From Blastomussa wellsi (lineage: Eukaryota > Cnidaria > Anthozoa > Scleractinia > Plerogyridae): DNA of 64,000 bases. Positions 28,001-40,400 of the stretch are shown one piece after another. A program made the translations under genes and the position numbers. Position 1 is the stretch's first letter. Each line of letters opens with the position of its first letter. The notes under the pieces are model-generated. The model was not told the origin of the DNA. It searched no databases and was given only the letters and a program-made list of their open reading frames with translations. The stretch spans positions 34,890,336 to 34,954,335 of the forward strand of contig OX393561.1 in the NCBI GenBank assembly GCA_947652115.1. The letters run 5' to 3'.

Positions 28001-31000
28001 TTGCATAACCAAGATCTTGCATAACAAAGATCTTGCATAACCAAGATCTTGCCTAACCAAGATCTTGCCTAACCAATATCTTGCCTAACCAAGATCTTGC
28101 ATAACCAAGATCTTGCCTAACCAAGATCTTGCCTAACCAATATCTTGCCTAACCAAGATCTTGCATAACCAAGATCTTGCATAACAAGGATCTTGCATAA
28201 CAAAAATCTTGCATAACCAAGATCTTGCATAACCAAGATCTTGCCTAACAGAGATCTTGCATAACCAAGATCTTGCCTAAGCATAATGTTGCCTAACCAA
28301 GATCTTCCCTAACCAAGATCTTGCATAAAAAAGATCTTGCATAACCAAGATCTTGCATAACTAAGATCTTGCATAACCAAGATCTTGCCAAACCAGTATC
28401 TCCCCAAACCAAGATCTTTCCTAACCAAGATCTTGCATATCCAAGATCTTGCATAAGAAAAATCTTGCATAACCAAGATCTTGCATAAACAAGATCTTGC
28501 ATAACCAAGATCTTCCTTAACCAAAATCTTGCTTAACCAAGATCTTCCCTAACCAAGATCTTCCCTAAAAAAGATCTTCTCTTACCAAGATCTTGCATAA
28601 CCAAGATTTTGCCAAACCAAGATCTTGCATAACCAAGATCTTGCATAACCAACATTTTGCATAACCAAGATCTTCCTTAACCAAGATCTTGCCTAACCAA
28701 GATCTTGCCTAACCAAGATCTTCCCTAACCAAGATCTTGCATAACCAAGATCTTCCCTAACCAAGATCTTGCATAACCAAGATCTTGGATAACCAAGATC
28801 TTCCTTAATCAAGATCTTTTTTAACCAAGATCTTGCCTAAGCAAGATCTTGCATAACCAAGATCTTGCCTAACCAAGATCTTTCCTAACCAAGATCTTGC
28901 CTAACCAAGATGTTGCCTAACCAAGATCTTGCATAACCAAGATCTTGCATAACAAAGATCTTGCAGAACCAAGATCTTGCCTAACCAAGATCTTGCCTAA
29001 CCAAGATCTTCCCTAACCAAGATCTTGCATAACCAATATCGTGCATAACCAAGATCTTGCAAAACCAAGATCTTGGTTAACCAAGATCTTGACTAACCAA
29101 GATCTTGCCTAACCAAGATCTTCCCTAACCAAGATCTTGCCTAACCAAGATCTTCCCTAACCAAGATCTTGCATAACCAAGATCTTGCCTAACGAAGATC
29201 TTCCCTAACCAAGATCTTGCATAACCAAGATCGTGCCTAACCAAGATCTTGGATAACCAAGATCTTGCATAACCAAGATCTTGCCTAACCAAGATCTTCC
29301 TTAACCAAGATCTTGCCTAAGGAAGACTATGCCTAACCAAGATCTTCCCTAACCAAGATCTTGCATAACCAAGATCTTGCCTAACCAAGATCTTGCATAA
29401 CCAAGATCTTGCATAAGAAGATCTTGCATAACCAAGATCTTCCTTATCCAAGATCTTCCCTAACGAAAATCTTGCCTAACCAAGATCTTCCCTAACCAAG
29501 ATCTTGCCTAACCAAAATCTTGCCTAACGAAGATCTTCCCTAACCAAGATCTTGCATAACCAAGATCGTGCAAAACCAAGACCTTGCATAACCAAGATCT
29601 TGTTTAACCAAGATCTTGACTAACCAAGATCTTGCCTAACCAAGATCTTCCCTAACCAAGATCTTCCCTAAACAAGATTATGCCTATCCAAGATCTTGCC
29701 TAACCAAGATCTTGCCTAACCAAGATCTTGAATAACCAAGATCTTGCATAACCAAGATCTTCCATAACCAAGATCTTGCATAACCAAGATCTTCCATAAC
29801 CAAGATCTTGCATAACCAAGATCTTGCATAACAAAGAACTTGCATAACCAAGATCTTCTTTAACCAAGATCTTGCCTAACCAAGATCTTCCCTAACCAAG
29901 ATCTTGCATAACCAAGATCTTGCCTAACCAAGATCTTGCATAACCAAGATCTTGGATAACCAAGATCTTCCTTAACCAAGATCTTTTTTAACCAAGATCT
30001 TGCCTATCCAAGATCTTCCATAACCAAGATCTTGCATAACCAAGATCTTTGTAACCATGAACTTGCATAACTAAGATCTTGGCTAAAATACATCTTCCCT
30101 AACCAAGATCCTTCATATCCAAGATCTTGCATAACCAAGATCTTGCATAACAAAGATCTTGCATGACCAAGATCTTGCCTAACTGAGGTCTTCCCTAACC
30201 AAGATCTTGCATAACCAAGATCTTGCATAACCAATATCTTCCTTAACCAAGATCTTGCATAACCAAGATCTTGCCTAACCATGATGTTCCCTAACCAAGA
30301 TCTTGCATAACTAAGATCTTTCAAAACCAAGATCTTGCATAACCAAGATCTTGCCTAACCAAGATCTTGCCTAACCAAGATCTTTCATAACCAAGATCTT
30401 GCATAACCAAGATCTTGCATAACCAAGATCTTCCCTAACCAAGATCTTCCCGAACCTAGATCTTCCCTAACCGGGATCTTGCATAACCAACATCTTTCCT
30501 AAAAAGATCTTGTCTAACCAAGATGTTGACTAACCAAGATCTTGACTAACCAAATTCTTTTGTAACCAAGATCTTCCCTAACCAAGATCTTGCATAACCA
30601 AGATCTTCCCTAACCAAGATCTTCCCGAACCTAGATCTTCCCTAACCGGGATCTTGCATAACCAACATCTTTCCTAAAAAGATCGTGCATACCCAAGATC
30701 TTGCCTAACCAAGACCTTGATTAACGAAGATCGTGCATAACGAAGACATTTTATAACCAAGAGCTTTCTTAACCAAGATCTTGCATCACGAAGATCTTGC
30801 AAAACCAAGATCCTGCATAACCAAGATCTTGCCTAACCAAGATCTTGCCTAACCAAGATTTTCCCTAACCAAGATCTTGCATAACGAGGATCTTGCCTAA
30901 CCAAGATCTTGCATAAAAAAGATCTGGCCTAACCAAGAGCCTCCCTAACCAAGTTCTTGCCTAACCAAGATCTTGCCTAACCAAGATCTTGCATAACCAA

Positions 31001-34000
31001 GATCTTGCATAACCAAGATCTTGCCTAACCAAGATCTTCCCTAACTAAGATCTTGTCTAACCAAGATCTTCCCTAACCAAGATCTCGCATAACCAAGATC
31101 TTGCATAACCAAGATCTTGCATAACAAAGATCTTGCCTAACCAAGATTTTGCCTAACCAAGATTTTCCCTAACCAAGATCTTGCATAACCAAGATCTTGC
31201 ATAACCAAGATCTTCCTTAACGAAGATCTTCCCTAACCAAGATCTTGCATAACCAATATCTTTCATATCTAAGATCTTCCCTAACCAAGATCTTCCCGAA
31301 CCAAGATCTTGCCTAACCAAGATCTTGTATAACCAAGATCTTGCATAACGAAGATCTTGCATAACCAAGATATTGCATAACCAAGATCTTCCCTAACCAA
31401 GATCTTGCATAACCAAGATCTTCCCTAACCAAGATCTTGCCTAACCAAGATCTTGTCTTACCGGGATCTTGCATAACCAACAACTTTCCTCAAAAGATCT
31501 TGCCTAACCAAGATCTTGACTAAACAAGATCTTGACTAACCAAGTTCTATTGTAACCAAGATCTTCCCTAACCAAGATCTTGGATAACCAAGATCTTGCA
31601 AAACCAAGATCTTCCCTAACCAAGATCTTCCCGAACCAAGATCTTCCCTAACCGGGATCTTGCATAACCAACATCTTTCCTAAAAAGATCGTGCATAACC
31701 AAGATGTTGCCTAACCAAGACCTTGATTAACGAAGATCGTGCATAACGAAGACATTTTATAACCAAGAGCTTTCTTAACCAAGATCTTGCATCACGAAGA
31801 TCTTGCATAACCAAGATCTTGCATAACCAAGATCTTGCCTAACCAAGATTTCCCCTAACCAAGATCTTGCATAACGAGGATCTTGCCTAACCAAGATCTT
31901 GCATAACAAGGATCTTGCCTAACCAAGATCTTGCATAACCAAGATCTTGCATAACCAAGATCTTGCATAACCAAGATCTTGCATAACCAAAATCTTGCCT
32001 AACCAAGACCTTCCCTAACCAAGATCTTGCATAACCAAGATCTTCCATAACCAAGATCTTGCATAACAAAGATCTTCCATAACCAAGATCTTACCTAACC
32101 AAGATCTTCCTTTAACGAAGATCTTGCGTATCGACGATCTTGCCTAACCAAGATCTTTTATAACCAAGATCTAACATAACCAAGATCTTGCATAACCAAG
32201 ATCTTCCTTAACGAAGATCTTTCTTAACCAAGATATTGCATAACCAAGATCTTGAGTAACCAAGTTCTTGCGTAACCAAGATCTTCCCTAACCAAGATTT
32301 TGCATAACCAATATCTTTCATAACTAAGATCTTTCCTAACCAAGATCTTCCCGAACCAAGATCTTGCCTAACCAAGATCTTGTATAACCAAGATCTTGCA
32401 CAACGAAGATCTTGCATAACCAAGATATTGCATAACCAAGATCTTCCCTAACCAAGATCTTCCCTAACCAAGATCTTGCAAAACCAAGATCTTGCCAAAC
32501 CAAGATCTATCATAACCAAGATCTTGCCTAACTAAGATCTTGCATAACCAAGATCTTGCATAACCAAGATCTTGCCTAACCAAGATCTTGTCTAACCAAG
32601 ATCTTCCCTAACCAAGATTTTGCATAACAAAGATCTTGCCTATCCAAGATCTTCCATAACCAAGATCTTGCATAACCAAGATCTTTGTAACAATGAACTT
32701 GCTTAACCAAGATCTTGGCTAAAATACATCTTCCCTAACCAAGATTCTTCATATCCAAGATGTTGCATAACCAAGATCTTGCATAACCAAGATCTTGCCT
32801 AACCAAGATCTTTCCTAACCAAGATCTTGCATAACCAAGACCTTGCATAACCAAGATCTTGCTTAACCAAGATTATGCCTAACCAAGATCTTCCCTAACC
32901 AAGATCTTGCATAACCAAAATCTTGCTTAACCAAGATCTTTTATAACCAAGATCTTGCCTAACCAAGATTTTGCATAACCAAGATCTTTCTTAACCAAGA
33001 TCTTGCATAACCAAGATCTTGCCTAACCAAGATCTTTCCTAATCAAGATCTTGCATTACCAAGATCTTGCATAACGAAGATCTTCCCTAACCATGATCTT
33101 GTCTAACCAAGATTTTCCTTAACAAAGATCTTGCATAACCAAGATCTTGCCTAACCAAGATCTTTTCTAATCAAGATCTTGCATAACCAAGATATTGCAT
33201 AACCAAGATCTTGCCTAACCAAGATCTTGAATAACCAAGATCTTGCATAACCAAGATCTTTCCTAATCAAGATTTTGCATAACCAAGATCTTGCATAACC
33301 AAGATCTTCCCTAACCAAGATATTGCATAACCAAGATCTTGCCTAACCAAGATCATGCATAACCAAGATCTTGCCTAACCAAGATCTTTCCTAATCAAGA
33401 TCTTGCATAACCAAGATCTTGCCTAACCATGATCTTGTCTAACCAAGATTTTCCCTAACCAAGATCTTGCATAACCAAGATCTTGCCTAACCAAGATCTT
33501 CCCTAACCAAGATATTGCATAACCAAGATCTTGCCTAACCAAGATCTTGCATAACTAAGATCTTGCATAACCAAGATCTTGCATAACCAAGATCTTGCAT
33601 AACCAAGATCTTGCCTAACCAAGATCTTGCATAACCAAGATCTAGCATAACCATGATCTTGTCTAACCAAGATTTTCCCTAACCAAGATCTTGCATAACC
33701 AAGATCTTGCCTAACCAAGATCTTCCCTAACCAAGATATTGCATAACCAAGATCTTGCCTAACCAAGATCTTGCATAACCAAGATCTTGCATAACCAAGA
33801 TCTTGCATAACCAAGATCTTGCATAACCAAGATCTTGCCTAACCAAGATCTTGCATAACCAAGATCTAGCATAACAAGGATCTTGCATAACTAAGATCTT
33901 GCCTAACCAAGATCTTCCCTAACTAAGATCTTGCCTAACCAAGATCTTGCCTAACCAAGATTTTCCCTAACCAAGATCTTGCATAACGAGGATCTTGCCT

Positions 34001-37000
34001 AACCAAGATCTTGCATAAAAAGATCTGGCCTAACCAAGAGCCTCCCTAACCAAGATCTTGCATAACCAATATCTTGCCTAACCAAGATCTTGCATAACCA
34101 AGATCTTGAATAACCAAGATCTTGCATAACCAAGATCTTGCATAACCAAGATCTTGCCTAACCAAGATCTTGCATAACCAAGATCTTCCCTAACCAAGCT
34201 ATTGCAAAACCAAGATCTTGCCTAACCAAGATCTTGCATAACCAAGATCTTGCATAACCAAGATCTTGCATAACCAAGATCTTGCTTAACCAATATCTTG
34301 CATAACCAAGATCTTGCATAACAAAGATCTTGCCTAACAAAGATCTTGCCTAACCAAGATTTTCCCTAACCAAGATCTTGCATAACAAGGATCTTGCCTA
34401 ACCAAGATCTTGCATAAAAATGATCTGGCATAACCAAGATCTTCCCTAACCAAGATCTTGCATAACCAAGATCTTGCATAACGAAGATCTTGCATAACCA
34501 AGATATTGCATAACCAAGATCTTCCCTAACCAAGATCTTGCATAACCATGATCTTCCCTAACCAAGATCTTGCCTAACCAAGATCTTGTCTAACCGGGAT
34601 CTTTCATAACCAAGATCTTGCCTAACGAAGATCTTGCATAACGAAGATCTTGCAAAACCAAGATCTTGCATAACCAAGATCTTGACTAACCAAGATCTTT
34701 CATAACCAAGATCTTGCATAACCAAGATCTTGCATAACAAAGATCTTGCATAACCAAGATCTTGAATAACCAAGATCTTCAATAACCAGGATCTTGCCTA
34801 ACCAAGATCTTTTATAACCAAGATCTTGCATAACCAAGATCTTGCATAACAAAGATCTTGCATAACCAAGATCTTGAATAACCAAGATCTTCAATAACCA
34901 AGATTTTGCATAACCAAGATCTTGCCTATCCAAGATCTTCCATAACCAAGATCTTTGTAACCATGAACTTGCATAACTAAGATCTTGGCTAAAATACATC
35001 TTCCCTAACCAAGATCCTTCATATCCAAGATCTTGCATAACCAAGATCTTGCATAACAAATGTCTTGCATGACCAAGATCTTGCCTAACCAAGGTCTTCC
35101 CTAACCAAGATCTTGCATAACCAAGATCTTGCATAACCAATATCTTCCTTAACCAAGATCTTGCATAACCAAGATCTTGCCTAACCATGATGTTCCCTAA
35201 CCAAGATCTTGCATAACCAAGATCTTTCAAAACCAAGATCTATCATAACCAAGATCTTGCCTAACCAAGATCTTGCATAACAAAGATCTTTCTTAACCAA
35301 GATCTTGCATAACCAAGATCTTGCATAACCAAGATCTTCCCTAACCAAGATCTTCCCGAACCTAGATCTTCCCTAACCGGGATCTTGCATAACCAACATC
35401 TTTCCTAAAAAGATCTTGTCTAACCAAGATCTTGACTAACCAAGATCTTGACTAACCAAATTCTTTTGTAACCAAGATCTTCCCTAACCAAGAGCTTGCA
35501 TAACCAAGATCTTGCATAACCAAGATCTTCTCTAACCAAGATCTTCCCGAACGTAGATCTTCCCTAACCGGGATCTTGCATAACCAACATCTTTCCTAAA
35601 AAGATCGTGCATAACCAAGATCTTGCCTAACCAAGATCTTGCCTAACCAAGACCTTGATTAACGAAGATCGTGCATAACGAAGACATTTTATAACCAAGA
35701 GCTTTCTTAACCAAGATCTTGCATCACGAAGGTCTTGCAAAACCAAGATCCTGCATAACCAAGATCTTGCCTAACCAAGATCTTGCCTAACCAAGATTTT
35801 CCCTAACAAAGATCTTGCATAACGAGGATCTTGCCTAACAAAGATCTTGCATAAAAAAGATCTGGCCTAGCCAAGAGCCTCCCTAACCAAGATCTTGCCT
35901 AACCAAGATCTTGCCTAACCAAGATCTTGCATAACCAAGATCTTGCATAACCAAGATCTTGCATAACCAAGATCTTGCCTAACCAAGATCTTCCTTAACC
36001 AAGATCTTGTCTAACCAAGATCTTCCCTAACCAAGAACTTGCATAACCAAGATCTTGCATAACCAAGATCTTGCATAACAAAGATCTTGCCTAACCAAGA
36101 TTTTGCCTAACCAAGATTTTCCCTAACCAAGATCTTGCATAACAAGGATCTTGCCAAACTAAGATCTTGCATAAAAAAGATCTGGCATAACCAAGATCTT
36201 CCCTAACCAAGATCTTGCATAACCAAGATCTTGCCTAACCAAGATCTTGCATAACCATGATCTTGTCTAACCAAGATATTCCCTAACCAAGATCTTGCAT
36301 AACCAAGATCTTGCCTAACCAAGATCTTCCCTAACCAAGATATTGCATAACCAAGATCTTGCCTAACCAAGATCTTGCATAACCAAGATCTTGCATAACC
36401 AAGTTCTTGCATAACAAAGATCTTGCATAACCAAGATCTTGCCTAACCAAGATATTGCATAACAAAGATATTGCATAACCAAGATCTTGCCTAACCAAGA
36501 TCTTCCCTAACCAAGATCTTACATAACCAAGTTCTTGCCTAACCAAGATCTTGCATAACAAAGATATTGCAGAGCCAAGATCTTGCCTAACCAAGATCTT
36601 CCCTAACCAAGATCTTGCATAACCAAGATCTTGCCTAACCAAGATCTGGCATAACCAAGATCTTTTATAACCAAGATCTTGCATAACAAAGATCTTCCCT
36701 AACCAATGTCTTCATTAACCAAGATCTTGCCTAAGCAAGATCTTCCTTAACAAAGATCGTGCTTAACCAAGATCTTGCCTAACCAAGATATGGGTAACAA
36801 AGATCTTGCATAACCAAGATCTTGAATAACCAAGATCTTGCATAACAAAGATCTTGAATAACCAACATCTCGTATAACCAAGATCTTCCCTAACTAAGAT
36901 CTTTCTTAACGAAAATCTTGCCTAAGCAAGATATTGCATAACCAAGATCTTGACTAACCAAGTTCTTGCGTAACCAAGATCTTGCCTAACCAAGATCTTG

Positions 37001-37209
37001 CTTAACCAAGATCTTCCCTAACCAAGATCTTTCATAACCAAGATCTTTTATAACCAAGATCTTGCGTAACCGAGATCTTTTATAACCAAGATCTTGTATA
37101 ACAAAGATCTTCCCTAACCAATGTCTTCCTTAACCAAGATCTTGCCTAACCAAGATCTTCCTTAACCAAGATCTTGCTAAACCAAGATCTTGCCTAACCA
37201 AGATATGGG
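28001..37209 (-). repeat. Diverged satellite next to the gap, weak 4.9-kb repetition
   Basis: By eye this is the least regular part of the window, with more core changes, odd-length monomers and CpG-containing variants such as GATCGTGCATAACG. Long-range repetition remains: GGCTAAAATACATC occurs at 30081, 32717 and 34987, and AAGACCTTGATTAACG at 30711, 31717 and 35649. The main offset is therefore about 4,906-4,938 bp, with local copies 1,006 and about 2,636 bp away. Higher divergence fits an older or less homogenised flank. No non-satellite sequence was seen. Confidence 0.8.
36660..37209 (-). repeat. 415-bp local duplication cut by the gap
   Basis: A run with TTTTATAACC, CCAATGTCTTC and AAGATATGGG at about 36660-36794 recurs at about 37075-37209 with an offset of 415 bp, one base short of 26 monomers. 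The first copy continues from AAGATATGGG into TAACAAAGATC, whereas the second stops at AAGATATGGG where the N run starts. Several single-base differences separate the copies. Confidence 0.78.
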
Positions 37210-37409
37210 NNNNNNNNNNNNNNNNNNNNNNNNNNNNNNNNNNNNNNNNNNNNNNNNNNNNNNNNNNNNNNNNNNNNNNNNNNNNNNNNNNNNNNNNNNN
37301 NNNNNNNNNNNNNNNNNNNNNNNNNNNNNNNNNNNNNNNNNNNNNNNNNNNNNNNNNNNNNNNNNNNNNNNNNNNNNNNNNNNNNNNNNNNNNNNNNNNN
37401 NNNNNNNNN
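37210..37409. other. Assembly gap of 200 N
   Basis: A run of exactly 200 N. A round number like this is usually a fixed-size placeholder from scaffolding rather than a measured distance, so the true missing length is unknown. The satellite changes orientation across it. The left flank ends in a core variant reading AAGATATGGG, and the right flank starts cleanly with AAGATCTTGG. Any open reading frame drawn across this interval is artefactual. Confidence 0.98.
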
Positions 37410-40400
37410 AAGATCTTGGTTATGGAAGATCTTGGTTAGGGAAGATCTTGGTTAGGCAAGATCTTGCTTAAGGAAGATCTTGGTTATGCAAGATCTTGGT
37501 TATGGAAGATCTTGGTTAGGGAAGACCTTGGTTAGGCAAGATCTCGGTTAGGCAAGATTATGGTTAGGCAAGATCTTGGTTATGCAAGATCTTTGTTATG
37601 CAAGATCTTGGTTATGCAAGATCTTGGTTATGGTTAAGGAAGATCTTGGTTAAGGAAGATCTTGGTTATGCAAGATCTTTGTTAGGGAAGATCTTGGTTA
37701 GGGAAGATCTTGGTTAGGCAAGATCTTGGTTAGGGAAGATTTCGGTTAGGCATAATCTTGGTTAGGCAAGATCTTTGTTAAGGAAGATCTTGGTTATGCA
37801 AGATCTTGGTTATGCAAGATCTTGGTTATGCAAGGTCTTGGTTAGGCAAGATCTTGGTTATGCAAGATCTTGTTTAGGGAAGATCGTGGTTAGGCAAGAT
37901 CTTGGTTAGGCAATATCTTGGTTAAGGAAGATCTTGGTTATGAAAGATGTTGGTTATGCAAGATCTTGGTTATAGAAGATCTTAGTTAGGGAAGATCTTT
38001 ATTAGGCATAATCTTGGTTAGGCATGATATTGGTTAAGGAAGATCTTGGTTAAGGAAGATCTTGGTTATGCAAGATCTTGGTTATGCAAGATCTTGGTTA
38101 GGAAAGATCTTGGTTAGGGAAGATCTTGGTTAAGGAAGATCTTGGTTATGCAAGATCTTGGTTATGCAAGATCTTGGTTATGCAAGATCTTGGTTAGGGA
38201 AGATCTTGGTTAGGGAAGATCTTGGTTAGGCAAGATCTTGGTTAGGGAAAATCTTGGTTATGCAAGATCTTTGTTATGCAAGATCTTGGTTATGCAAGAT
38301 CTTGGTTCTGCCAGATCTTGGTTAGGGAAGATCTTGGTTAGGGAAGATCTTGGTTAGGCAAGATCTTGGTTAAGGACGAACTTGGTTATGCATGTTCTTG
38401 GTTATGCAAGATCTTGGTTAGGCAAGGTCTTGGTTATGCAAGATCTTTGTTAGGCAAGATCTTGGTTATGGAAGATCTTGGTTATGCAAGATCTTGGTTA
38501 TGCAAGATCTTGGTTATGCAAGATCTTGGTTAGGCAAGATCTTGGTTAGGCAAGATCTTGGTTATGCAAGATCTTGGTTAGGGAAGATCTTGGTTAAGCA
38601 TAATCTGAGTTAGGCAAGATCTTGGTTAAGGAAGATCTTGGTTATGCAAGATCTTGGTTACGCAAGATCTTGATTATGCAAGATCTTGGTTAGGCAAGAT
38701 CTTGGTTATGCAAGATCTTGGTTAGGGAAGATCTTGGTTAGGCATAATCTTGGTTAGGCACGATCTTGGTTAAGGAAGATCTTGGTTATTCAAGATCTTG
38801 GTTATGCAAGATCTGGGTTGGAGAAGATCTTGGTTATACAAGATCTTGGTTATACAAGATCTTGGTTAGGGAAGATCTTGGTTATGCAAGATCTTGGTTA
38901 TACAAGTTCTTGGTTATGCAAGATCTTGGTTATGCAAGATCTAGGTTATGCAAGATCTTGGTTAGGCAAGATCTTGGTTAGGCACGATCTTGGTTAGGCA
39001 AGATCTTGGTTATGCAAGATCTTCGTTAGGGAAGATCTTGGTTAGGCATAATCTTGCTTAGGCAAGATCTTGGTTAAGGAAGATCTTGGTTATGCAAGAT
39101 CTTGGTTATGCAAGATCTTGGTTATGCAAGATCTTGGTTAGGCAAGATCTTGGTTATGCAAGATCTTCGTTAGGGAAGATCTTGGTTAGGCATAATATTG
39201 CTTAGGCAAGATCTTGGTTAAGGAAGATCTTGGTTATGCAAGATCTTGGTTATGCAAGATCTTGGTTAGGTAAGATCTTGGTTATGCAAGATCTTGGTTA
39301 GGGAAGATCTTGGTTAGGCAAGATCTTGGTTAAGGAAGATCTTGGTTATGCAAGATCTTGGTTATGCAAGATCTTGGTTATGCAAGATCTTCGTTAGGCA
39401 AGATCTTTGTTATGCAAGATCTTGGTTATGCAAGATCTTTGGTTAGGGAAGATCTTGTTTAGGGAAGATCTTGGTTAGGCATAATCTTGGTTAGGCAAGA
39501 TCTTGGTTAAGGAAGATCTTGGTTATGCAAGATCTTGGTTATGCAAGATCTTGGTTATGCAAGGTCTTGGTTAGGCAAGATCTTGGTTATGCAAGATCTT
39601 GTTTAGGGAAGATCGTGGTTAGGCAAGATCTTGGTTAGGGAAGATCTTGGTTAAGGAAGATCTTGGTTATGAAAGATCTTGGTTATGCAAGATCTTGGTT
39701 ATAGAAGATCTTGTTTAGGGAAGATCGTGGTTAGGCAAGATCTTGGTTAGGCAATATCTTGGTTAAGGAAGATCTTGGTTATGAAAGATCTTGGCTATGC
39801 AAGATCTTGGTTATGCAAGATCTTGGTTAGGGAAGATCTTGGTTAGGCATAATCTTGGTTAGGCAAGATCTTGGTTAAGGAAGATCTTGGTTAAGGAAGA
39901 TCTTGGTTATGCAAGATCTTTGTTAGGGAAGATCTTGGTTAGGGAAGATCTTGGTTAGGCAAGATCTTGGTTAGGGAAGATTTCGGTTAGGCATAATCTT
40001 GGTTAGGCAAGATCTTTGTTAAGGAAGATCTTGGTTATGCAAGATCTTTGTTATGCAAGATCTTGGTTATGCAAGGTCTTGGTTAGGCAAGATCTTGGTT
40101 ATGCAAGATCTTGTTTAGGGAAGATCGTGGTTAGGCAAGATCTTGGTTAGGGAAGATCTTGGTTAGGCAAGATCTTGGTTATGAAAGATCTTGGTTATGC
40201 AAGATCTTGGTTATAGAAGATCTTGGTTAGGGAAGATCTTGGTTAGGCATAATCGTGGTTAGGCAAGATCTTGGTTAAGGAAGATCTTGGTTAAGGAAGA
40301 TCTTGGTTATGCAAGATCTTGGTTATGCAAGATCTTGGTTAGGAAAGATCTTGGTTAGGGAAGATCTTGGTTAAAAAAGATCTTGGTTATGCAAGATCTT

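Larger units (their letters stand above)
1..37209 (-). repeat. 16-bp satellite array, left arm
   Basis: The stretch is a continuous tandem array of a 16-bp monomer. On the plus strand it reads AAGATCTTGCATAACC and on the minus strand GGTTATGCAAGATCTT. The core AAGATCTT is a perfect palindrome holding a BglII-type AGATCT site and is kept in most monomers. The segment between core and TAACC varies, mainly as GCA, GCC, CCC, CCT, GCT, CCA, TCC and TCA. Occasional monomers have one-base changes in the core (AAGAACTT, AAGATATT, AAGATTTT, AATATCTT) or in AACC (AACGAAG, AACAAAG). A few are 14, 15 or 22 bp long. I found no unique sequence or inserted element. The array runs off the window on the left and into the gap on the right. 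Function is unknown; structural heterochromatin is the default reading. Confidence 0.99.

Noticed and set aside
34700..35236. Longest open frame (178 codons) as a possible repetitive structural protein
   Set aside because: It lies in the most diverged satellite and follows the same repeat with a few substitutions. Its length is plausible by chance among thousands of monomers. No signal peptide, unique terminus or codon bias was seen.
191..37209. Many open reading frames of 60-178 codons on the minus strand of the left arm
   Set aside because: All translate the 16-bp satellite as a 16-residue repeat. Their lengths are set by which monomer class falls in the stop frame. They have no unique sequence, no domain and no sign of gene structure.
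1..37209. CRISPR-like direct repeats
   Set aside because: Repeats are contiguous with no spacers, the unit is 16 bp, and there are no cas genes.
37190..37471. Open reading frame across the N run
   Set aside because: About 70 of its codons are N and it joins two satellite arms in opposite orientation. It is not biological.
37000..37700. Inverted-repeat mobile element centred on the gap
   Set aside because: The two sides are not matching inverted copies, there is no internal coding sequence, and the centre is unknown sequence.
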